This document shows positions 1 through 5,065 of a stretch of DNA of 5,065 bases, one piece after another. Source of the DNA: Chitinophagaceae bacterium UBA2467. GTDB lineage: Bacteria > Bacteroidota > Bacteroidia > Chitinophagales > Chitinophagaceae. The notes beneath the pieces are model-generated. The model saw only the letters and a program-made list of their open reading frames with translations, did no database searches and was not told where the DNA came from. The stretch is from positions 5,112 through 10,176 of the forward strand of contig DDPN01000059.1 of assembly GCA_002342205.1 (NCBI GenBank). The letters run 5' to 3'. Numbering within the stretch: position 1 is the first letter of the stretch; each line of letters starts with the position of its first letter. Both the position numbers and the translations under genes were made by a program.

Positions 1-803
1 TGATCGATAAAAGTAATCTGACGGCTGGCCATTTGACTTAACTGCTCGCGCTCCATACTCACACTTCCATCTTCCATGGTCATGTAGCGAGCATCATCCA
101 TATCCCCCCCTTCGTCTTTACGTGTAATTAACCCTTGCAGATAATTCAGTTCTTTTTTAGCTGCGTCGAGTTTACGAAGGATAATTTCTTTAAACTCGGC
201 AAGATCTGAATCGGAGTAACGTTGAGAAGGGCCGGCGATAACGGGCTCCTGACGATTCGCATCCAAAATTGACTTGGTAAAATCAGGCTCGTAACGAACA
301 GAACTCTTAGTTGACGTTTTAGGAATAACCACTTTTGCTGGCTTGGGTGGCTCTTTTTTAGTGATGGGCTGAACTTTAGGCTTAATGGATACCAATGCAG
401 CAGGGCCAGTAGCTTTTTTGGGTGCTACCTCAGCAGGTTTTGGAGCTGGAGCAGCAGGCTTAGCTGCAGGCGGAGTAGGCTTGGTTACAACTTTAGCCGC
501 TGGTCTTGAAGCGTGCGTAGTTGATTTAACGAAAGGTTTAGCAGGTGTTTTTGCAGCTGCAACAGCTACCTTTTTAGCGGGGGCTTTTGCCGGAGCTGGC
601 TTTGAGGCAACAGGCTTTGCAACAGGCTTGGCGGCAGGTTTTTTAGCAACGGGCTTAGCTGCAGGCTTTTTGGGGGCTGCTTTTTTTGCAACGGGTTTTG
701 CCTTTGCAGCAGGCTTTTTTGCAACTACTTTTTTTGCAGCAGGTTTTGGAGCCGCTGCCTTTTTTACAACCTTTTTTGGAGTTGGTTTTTTCTTTACTGC
801 CAT
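1..803 (-). CDS. TraR/DksA-family transcriptional regulator with histone H1-like Lys/Ala/Pro tail (3' end outside window)
   Basis: Reading down from the ATG at 803-801, the frame stays open for 267 codons and leaves the window at base 1, so the protein is partial. Residues 1-88 consist of Lys (28), Ala (29), Pro (16) and Val (11) plus only four other residues, in KPAAK/KPVAK-like units. There is no Asp or Glu before Glu125. The basic, Pro-rich tail continues to about residue 168. From about residue 194 (QRYSDSDLAEFK) the sequence becomes a charged helix, followed by NYLQGLITRKDE, an acidic turn (D234, D236, D237, A238), then YMTMEDGS and MEREQLSQMASRQ. This matches the coiled coil of Bacteroidota TraR/DksA proteins. 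The family acts on RNA polymerase through its secondary channel, often together with ppGpp. The C4-type zinc finger would lie beyond base 1 and cannot be checked. The start follows the ileS stop by three bases, so translation is probably coupled. The tail suggests nonspecific DNA or RNA binding, which is inference. Family assignment is strong; target genes are unknown. Confidence 0.88.
   Translation of the reverse strand, partial: MAVKKKPTPKKVVKKAAAPKPAAKKVVAKKPAAKAKPVAKKAAPKKPAAKPVAKKPAAKPVAKPVASKPAPAKAPAKKVAVAAAKTPAKPFVKSTTHASRPAAKVVTKPTPPAAKPAAPAPKPAEVAPKKATGPAALVSIKPKVQPITKKEPPKPAKVVIPKTSTKSSVRYEPDFTKSILDANRQEPVIAGPSQRYSDSDLAEFKEIILRKLDAAKKELNYLQGLITRKDEGGDMDDARYMTMEDGSVSMEREQLSQMASRQITFID
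541..795 (-). repeat. Degenerate Lys-Ala-Pro-Val coding repeats in the DksA-like gene
   Basis: This part of the DksA-like gene is made of imperfect repeats of about 12-15 bases encoding KPAAK, KPVAK and AKKPA units. A clear 12-bp tandem copy differing at one base lies at 606-629 (KPVA KPVA). Several A6-A7 tracts on the coding strand (T runs on the plus strand at 681-687, 715-720, 729-735, 760-765, 772-777 and 786-791) encode Lys pairs. The low complexity also keeps a plus-strand frame open across 385-810. The repeats resemble those of bacterial histone H1-like and AlgP-like tails, and repeat number may vary between strains. Confidence 0.8.
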
Positions 804-806
804 GAC

Positions 807-3800
807 TTAGCCTTTTTTGGTTACGTCCACCTTTATTGTTTCATCATTAATTTCCACTTCCGTCCCATTAGACATTGCATTGGTAAAATCCAATGAATCC
901 GCAAGGATTTCGGCGCAAATATAGGTTTTAAAAGTAGCCAGTGATTTTGTTAAACTCTCCGAGGCAACAACCTTAACAAGCACCCGGTCCGTTAACTCAA
1001 ACCCAGCATCCTTTCTAATTTTTTGAATCCTGTTCACAAACTCACGCGCATGTCCCTCCGATTCTAATTCTGGGGTGACGGTAATATCCAACGCCACAGT
1101 CAATCTACCCTTTGAAGCTACCGTCCAACCTGGAATATCCTCACTGCTGATTTCTGTTTCCGCAAGTTGCAATACTAGGGGTTCGTTATCTATTGACAAA
1201 TTAATTTGACCGTCTTTTTCTAACAGTGCAATTTGCTCCTGTGAAAAAGTAGACAGCATTGCTGAAACAGCCTTCATTTTGGGTCCGAGCTTTTTACCCA
1301 GGGCCACAAAATTGGGCTTGATCTTTTTCTTGATAAATGTATTATCTGCTCTTAGGTATTCAATGGCTTTAACATTGACCTCAGCACGAATCAAATCTTC
1401 AATTTTTTCGAGTTGACCCTGCATGATAGTATCCATGACTGGGATCAAAACTTTTTGAAGAGGCTGACGAACTTTGATATTTACTTTTTTCCGCAATGAT
1501 AATACGAGCGAAGAAACATCCTGAGCCAGTTGCATCCGCTCTTCCAAATCTCTATCGATGATTGAGGCATCAGAGGTTGGAAATTCAACATGATGAACAG
1601 AAGCGGCTGTAAATCGAGCGGTTACTGCATTGAGTTGTAAAAAGACAGCATCGCTAAAGAAAGGTGAAATCGGAGCCATTAAACGTGTAATCGTCTCGAT
1701 ACATTCATAGAGCGTTTGATACGCAGCAATCTTGTCGTGCGAATAATCTCCCTTCCAAAAACGGCGACGACACAAACGCACATACCAATTACTCAACTGC
1801 TCATCCACAAAATCTTCAATGAGACGTCCCGCCTGGGTTGGTTCATATTCATCCATGGCAGACGTTACCTGGGCAATCAATGTATGTAGAGAGGAAAGAA
1901 TCCATCGGTCAATTTCTGGTCTTTCTTTTACTGGAATAGCTGCTTCCTTAAATGCAAAGCCATCCACATTGGCATAAAGTGCAAAAAACTGATAGGTGTT
2001 GTAGAGCGTACCAAAGAATTTACGTTGCACTTCTTTAATTCCCTCCAGATCAAATTTCAAATTATCCCAAGGAGAAGCATTCGTAATCAAATACCAACGT
2101 GTCGCATCTGCGCCAAAACTTTCAATGGTTGCAAAGGGGTCTACTACATTACCCAATCGCTTACTCATTTTATTTCCATTCTTATCCAGCACCAATCCAT
2201 TACTCACAACGGTCTGATAGGCTACAGAATCAAATAAAAGCGCAGCAATAGCATGTAACGTATAGAACCATCCGCGTGTTTGGTCAACTCCCTCTGCAAT
2301 AAAGCTAGCGGGAAATGATGCAGTGCCTGCACCTGTTTTACCATTAAGTGCGTGATACTTGAAAAAGTTTTCCGGACTCAAAGGGCCATATTGATTGGAG
2401 CTGACATCGGGTAAACCCCATTGCGCGTAGGGCATTGCACCCGAATCGAACCACACGTCAATTAAATCAGGAACCCTTTTCATGGGTTGGCCAGAAGAAC
2501 TGACTAATATAATTTCATCTACAAATGGTTTATGTAGATCAGCCAACAAGCGATCAATCTTTTGTTGTAGATCAGCAGCACCTTTTTTACATCCACCAAA
2601 TTCAAAACCAGCATCAACACTTTTTTGTATTTCCGCTCTCAATTGTGCAATTGTTCCAATACAAATCTCTTCCGTTCCATCAGCCGAACGCCAAATAGGA
2701 AGTGGAGTGCCCCAATACCGGCTGCGGCTCAAATTCCAATCTACCATGTTCTCTAACCAATTGCCAAAACGTCCCTCACCAGTAGAAGCAGGTTTCCAAT
2801 TGATTGTTTTATTGAGCGCAACCATCCGATCACGCAGTGCGGTAGTACGAATAAACCAAGCATCCAACGGATAATAGAGAATGGGCTTATCAGTTCTCCA
2901 GCAATGCGGATAACTGTGTTCATATTTTTCAACACGAAAGGCCCGATTTTCTTTTTTCAGTTTGACTGAAATATCCACGTTCACATCAACATACCCTTCC
3001 TGGTTTTTATAATCCTTGACATAACGACCACTGAACTCTCCAAGTCCTTCCACAAATTTTCCTTCACGATCAACCATGGTCAGTATGCCAATGCCATATC
3101 TTTTTCCCACTTTGTAATCATCTGCACCAAAAGCAGGGGCCGTGTGTACGATACCGGTACCATCTTCGGTAGTTACGAAACCGTCTACCAAAACCCTAAA
3201 TGGTTTTGCACCCGGTGTAATCTCTTCAATCACCGAAGGTGAATTAGCCGCGAAGGGAAGCAACTGTTCGTACTGTGCTTCCTCAATTTGCTTTCCTTTG
3301 AATGATACAAGTTTTTTCCAGGGCAACACTTTTGATTTTTCATCAATCACTGAAAAATCTGCGTTCTCACCCTCCGGCTTAAAATATTTGCCAACTAATG
3401 CATTTGCTAGTACAACGTTTACAGGAACCTGCGTGTAGGGATTTACTGTTTGCACCAACACATATTCAATCTCTGCACCAACTGTTAATCCCAAATTAGA
3501 AGGTAAGGTCCAAGGTGTAGTAGTCCAGGCCATGAAAAAAACATCCTCACTAGGCAATCCCTTCACTGCATCAAATAACAATGTTGCTGGACCTTGATTA
3601 ATGGCTTTAAAAAGTGCAACACAACTCGTGTCTTTGACATCTTTATAGGTTCCCGGCTGATTTAATTCGTGAGAGCTAAGACCAGTACCTGCAGCGGGTG
3701 AGTACGGCTGTATACTGACACTTTCGTATAGCAATCCCTTTTTATGTAATTCGCTCAACAACCACCACAGCGTCTCGATGTATTCATTTTTGAAAGTGAT

Positions 3801-4250
3801 GTAGGGATTATCCAGATCCACCCAATATCCCATTTTGCGGGTGATATCGTCCCATTTATCCTTATAGCGAAGAACCGCTTCGCGGCATTTTTTGTTATAT
3901 TCTTCTACTGTGATCTTAACGCCAATGTCCTCTTTCGTGATTCCTAATTCTTTTTCAACACCCAATTCGATAGGCAAACCATGCGTATCCCATCCGCCTT
4001 TACGTTTTACCTGAAAACCTTGCATGGTTTTATAGCGACAAACCAGGTCTTTTAGCGTACGTGAAATGACATGGTGAATGCCGGGCATTCCATTTGCACT
4101 GGGGGGGCCCTCGTAAAATACAAAAGCAGGCGCACCCTCACGAAGCGTTACGCTCTGCTCAAAGGTTTTCTGGGCGGTCCAGCGATCTAATACCTCCTTT
4201 TCAATGGAGGGAAGATGAAGGCCCGTAAACTCGCGATATTGAGATTTCAT
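807..4250 (-). CDS. ileS: Isoleucyl-tRNA synthetase, type 2 (eukaryote-like), with GXHH signature motif
   Basis: Cytoplasmic class I enzyme that charges tRNA-Ile with isoleucine using ATP and hydrolyses mischarged Val-tRNA-Ile. The 1147-residue frame is complete and of normal length for the type 2 group. Visible landmarks in order are: GPPSANGMPGIHH at 48-60, where the HIGH signature reads G57-I58-H59-H60; GWDTHGLPIE at 86-95; the CP1 editing domain with WTTTPWTLPSN at 242-252 and GTGIVHTAPAFGADDY at 364-379 (D378 matches the key editing Asp of the family); SRSRYWGTPLPIW at 508-520; VWFDSG at 599-604; KMSKR at 694-698; the helical anticodon-binding domain from about 780 (DRWIL, RRRFW); and RKKVNIKVRQPL at 920-931 in the C-terminal domain. 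No C-terminal cysteine zinc site typical of type 1 IleRS is seen. The ATG at 4250 gives the usual N-terminus (YREFTGLHLPSIEKEVLDRW). It ends TAA at 809-807, three bases from the DksA-like ATG. Recognition is secure; the mupirocin phenotype is inferred. Confidence 0.98.
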   Translation of the reverse strand: MKSQYREFTGLHLPSIEKEVLDRWTAQKTFEQSVTLREGAPAFVFYEGPPSANGMPGIHHVISRTLKDLVCRYKTMQGFQVKRKGGWDTHGLPIELGVEKELGITKEDIGVKITVEEYNKKCREAVLRYKDKWDDITRKMGYWVDLDNPYITFKNEYIETLWWLLSELHKKGLLYESVSIQPYSPAAGTGLSSHELNQPGTYKDVKDTSCVALFKAINQGPATLLFDAVKGLPSEDVFFMAWTTTPWTLPSNLGLTVGAEIEYVLVQTVNPYTQVPVNVVLANALVGKYFKPEGENADFSVIDEKSKVLPWKKLVSFKGKQIEEAQYEQLLPFAANSPSVIEEITPGAKPFRVLVDGFVTTEDGTGIVHTAPAFGADDYKVGKRYGIGILTMVDREGKFVEGLGEFSGRYVKDYKNQEGYVDVNVDISVKLKKENRAFRVEKYEHSYPHCWRTDKPILYYPLDAWFIRTTALRDRMVALNKTINWKPASTGEGRFGNWLENMVDWNLSRSRYWGTPLPIWRSADGTEEICIGTIAQLRAEIQKSVDAGFEFGGCKKGAADLQQKIDRLLADLHKPFVDEIILVSSSGQPMKRVPDLIDVWFDSGAMPYAQWGLPDVSSNQYGPLSPENFFKYHALNGKTGAGTASFPASFIAEGVDQTRGWFYTLHAIAALLFDSVAYQTVVSNGLVLDKNGNKMSKRLGNVVDPFATIESFGADATRWYLITNASPWDNLKFDLEGIKEVQRKFFGTLYNTYQFFALYANVDGFAFKEAAIPVKERPEIDRWILSSLHTLIAQVTSAMDEYEPTQAGRLIEDFVDEQLSNWYVRLCRRRFWKGDYSHDKIAAYQTLYECIETITRLMAPISPFFSDAVFLQLNAVTARFTAASVHHVEFPTSDASIIDRDLEERMQLAQDVSSLVLSLRKKVNIKVRQPLQKVLIPVMDTIMQGQLEKIEDLIRAEVNVKAIEYLRADNTFIKKKIKPNFVALGKKLGPKMKAVSAMLSTFSQEQIALLEKDGQINLSIDNEPLVLQLAETEISSEDIPGWTVASKGRLTVALDITVTPELESEGHAREFVNRIQKIRKDAGFELTDRVLVKVVASESLTKSLATFKTYICAEILADSLDFTNAMSNGTEVEINDETIKVDVTKKG
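4071..4082 (-). other. Altered class I signature motif of IleRS (GIHH in place of HxGH)
   Basis: These four codons, GGC ATT CAC CAT on the coding strand, encode G57-I58-H59-H60. Ungapped alignment with the GPPYANGxIHIGH motif of E. coli-type enzymes puts Gly at the first HIGH position and His at the third, so those two residues are exchanged. The flanking residues (GPPSANG before, RTLKD after) are conserved, and the editing and KMSKR motifs are intact, so this is a natural variant and not decay. The GXHH form is known in a subset of type 2 IleRS enzymes and is linked there to mupirocin hyper-resistance. Confidence 0.9.
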
Positions 4251-4256
4251 GACAGT

Positions 4257-4296
4257 TTTCAGGTCGGCAAAGCTACGTATTTGAGCCGACCTGAAA
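4257..4296. promoter_or_regulatory. Perfect 12-bp inverted repeat directly upstream of ileS
   Basis: The arms TTTCAGGTCGGC (4257-4268) and GCCGACCTGAAA (4285-4296) are exact reverse complements separated by 16 bases. The proximal arm ends six bases before the ileS ATG. In a transcript reading through from the HmuY-like gene it would form a stable hairpin covering the ileS translation start region. No U-tract follows the stem in the minus direction, which argues against a standard intrinsic terminator for the upstream gene. In the plus direction a TTTT run lies close to the stem, but no plus-strand gene needs a terminator here. As duplex DNA it could be a dimer operator. The palindrome is directly visible; its role is open. 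Confidence 0.6.
4268..4275 (-). promoter_or_regulatory. Candidate Bacteroidota -7 promoter element for ileS
   Basis: The minus strand reads TAGCTTTG, an exact match to the Bacteroidota primary sigma -7 consensus TAnnTTTG. It lies 17 bases upstream of the ileS ATG and at the inner edge of the inverted repeat. A TTTC sits 17 bases upstream of it (4293-4296 on the plus strand, inside the distal arm), which is only a weak match to the TTTG-type -33 element. Transcription starting a few bases downstream would give a leader of roughly a dozen bases that contains only one arm of the repeat. The match is short, so confidence is limited and rests mainly on its position. Confidence 0.4.
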
Positions 4297-4331
4297 GCCT
4301 GTTTTAGCGGGTAAATTAGCTAGGTGACTGA

Positions 4332-4991
4332 TCAAAACTGAAGTGACCCATTTCCTTGATAAGTGTAGCGGAAATGGAAGAATCGCTGATCGCGGATTTT
4401 GATGCTGTCTGCCGCTGTGGCTGAAGGAGTTGTACCGCCTCTGTAATAATTTAAAATCTCCACTTTCGCATATTTGCCAGATGCTGTTTTAATCACCAAC
4501 GTACGACCAGGGATAGGGGTTAGCAAATTAGTAGGTCCATCATAGGTATACCAAGCTTTTCCTGAACCACGTGTAATGGCATAGGAGATGGGATGATTAT
4601 CTACTCTAAACACAGAATCAGTGGGCACGGCTGTTAGCGCGTCAAATGCACCATTGTAAACAAACGCACCGCCAAATCCTGGACCACTGGTTTGGTTATT
4701 GACACGAATAATGGTTCCTGAAAAAGCCAAGTCCCAGCGGTTTGTATTAGAATCTACATTGGGGATCCATTGACCTGTTTCTAAACTAAAAAAACTGTAC
4801 TTACCCGCACCATAGGGCTGACCCTGTGCATTCATTCCAATAATTGTGTCACCAGGGAGATTTCTAACAGTCGTGATTTTCCCAACAGTTTCCACTGCAT
4901 AGGCACGCAAGTCTGTAGTTTTTGCAGGTGGATTTTTTTCACAAGCAACAAGACCGATCAAAGCGGTAAAAACAATTGCTACCTTTTTCAT
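4332..4991 (-). CDS. HmuY-family outer-membrane lipoprotein
   Basis: The 219-residue protein starts with a lipoprotein signal peptide: MKK, a hydrophobic stretch, and the lipobox L14-V15-A16-C17, so Cys17 is the predicted lipidated residue. The mature part shows the HmuY-family pattern: a YSFFSLETG segment at 65-73, WDLAF at 86-90, RVNNQTSGPGFGGA at 96-109, RTLVIKTASGKYAKVEILNYY at 163-183, and the closing FHFRYTYQGNGS at 205-216. Family members are beta-rich surface lipoproteins; the Porphyromonas prototype binds heme and hands it to a TonB-dependent receptor. The ATG overlaps the stop of a receptor gene (ATGA), which fixes the start and supports a partnership. Few candidate heme ligands are seen: His133 is present, but the stretch just before RTLVIKT has no His or Met. 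The ligand is therefore uncertain, and a non-heme substrate is possible. Membership in the family is well supported. Confidence 0.9.
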   Translation of the reverse strand: MKKVAIVFTALIGLVACEKNPPAKTTDLRAYAVETVGKITTVRNLPGDTIIGMNAQGQPYGAGKYSFFSLETGQWIPNVDSNTNRWDLAFSGTIIRVNNQTSGPGFGGAFVYNGAFDALTAVPTDSVFRVDNHPISYAITRGSGKAWYTYDGPTNLLTPIPGRTLVIKTASGKYAKVEILNYYRGGTTPSATAADSIKIRDQRFFHFRYTYQGNGSLQF

Positions 4992-5065
4992 TTTCTATTT
5001 TTTAGTTGATTAATGTGATGACGAATAGTTAAGTAAACGGTACGACCTTGAAAATTGGGCATATA
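4988..5065 (-). CDS. TonB-dependent outer-membrane receptor, C-terminal end only
   Basis: A minus-strand frame enters at the window edge and encodes 25 residues (YMPNFQGRTVYLTIRHHINQ, then LKNRK) before TGA at 4990-4988. The P-N-x-Q-G-R-T-V-Y-L-T-I pattern is what is usually found at the last beta strand of TonB-dependent receptors, which form 22-stranded outer-membrane barrels for heme, siderophore or other substrate uptake. A short basic tail (HHINQLKNRK) follows the strand. The stop overlaps the ATG of the HmuY-family gene by the four bases ATGA, as expected for a coupled receptor/lipoprotein operon. Only the end is visible, so the substrate and the receptor subfamily cannot be read. The identification relies on this short motif plus the HmuY neighbour. 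Confidence 0.72.
   Translation of the reverse strand, partial: YMPNFQGRTVYLTIRHHINQLKNRK

Noticed and set aside
385..810. Plus-strand open frame of 141 codons, Ala/Gly/Phe-rich.
   Set aside because: It is the antisense of the Lys/Ala/Pro repeats of the DksA-like gene: Lys codons read as Phe and Ala/Pro codons as Ala/Gly. It has no family signature and ends in the ileS junction.
807..820. Programmed -1 frameshift at the AAAAAAG run at the end of ileS.
   Set aside because: The run is in the wrong phase for a standard X-XXY-YYZ heptamer, the next gene is already in frame with ileS, and no stimulatory structure was seen.
916..923. TATATTTG on the minus strand, a match to TAnnTTTG that could be an internal promoter for the DksA-like gene.
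   Set aside because: No reasonable -33 element lies at the right distance, and an eight-base motif with two free positions is expected by chance in a window this size.
2025..3438. Plus-strand open frames at 2025-2237, 2482-2874 and 3142-3438, and a minus-strand frame at 2753-2935.
   Set aside because: All lie inside the conserved ileS coding region in other frames, have no recognisable domains, and overlap essential motifs of IleRS.
4101..4110. G7 run next to CCC (plus strand) in ileS as a possible frameshift or sequencing error.
   Set aside because: The frame remains intact across it and encodes the conserved GPPSANG segment, so the run length is right.
4257..4296. Inverted repeat as an intrinsic terminator of the HmuY-like gene.
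   Set aside because: In the minus direction the stem is followed by AACTGTCATG with no U-tract. Kept as a regulatory palindrome, although a non-canonical 3' end is not excluded.
4251..4331. T-box or other tRNA-responsive leader ahead of ileS.
   Set aside because: The gap is only 81 bases, has a single hairpin, and shows no T-box core. T-boxes are also not typical of this phylum.

Overview
All genes in this window lie on the minus strand, and they read from the high-coordinate end to the low-coordinate end: the tail of a TonB-dependent receptor gene, an HmuY-family lipoprotein gene, ileS, and the first part of a TraR/DksA-family gene with a very basic N-terminal tail. The content points to the phylum Bacteroidota, probably a Chitinophagaceae- or Sphingobacteriia-like lineage. 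The clues are the HmuY/TonB-receptor pair, a eukaryote-like (type 2) isoleucyl-tRNA synthetase, the Bacteroidota style of DksA-like protein, A-rich rather than Shine-Dalgarno leaders, and moderate to low GC. The family and genus are inference only.

Region 4988-5065 holds the last 25 codons of an outer-membrane receptor. Its TGA stop overlaps the ATG of the HmuY-like lipoprotein (4332-4991) in an ATGA junction, so the two are almost certainly one translationally coupled surface-uptake unit. The 81-bp gap that follows (4251-4331) carries a perfect 12-bp inverted repeat. A match to the Bacteroidota -7 promoter element lies at its inner edge, just ahead of ileS. This is the most structured noncoding DNA in the window.

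ileS (807-4250) is intact at 1147 codons. Its class I HIGH signature is rearranged to G-I-H-H (GXHH), a natural variant of type 2 IleRS that has been linked to very strong mupirocin resistance. Only three bases after the ileS stop, and in the same frame, begins a TraR/DksA-like gene (803 to beyond base 1). Its first ~165 codons encode a Lys/Ala/Pro/Val tail like histone H1, followed by the start of a DksA-type coiled coil. The zinc finger would lie outside the window. The likely logic is a surface-uptake pair, then a separate operon joining isoleucine charging to a transcription factor of the ppGpp-linked family.

No RNA gene, mobile element, CRISPR array or origin was seen. No stretch above 300 bases lacks a gene. 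The window is mostly conserved housekeeping DNA. The points worth attention are the GXHH synthetase, the histone-like tail on the DksA-like protein, and the palindrome ahead of ileS.
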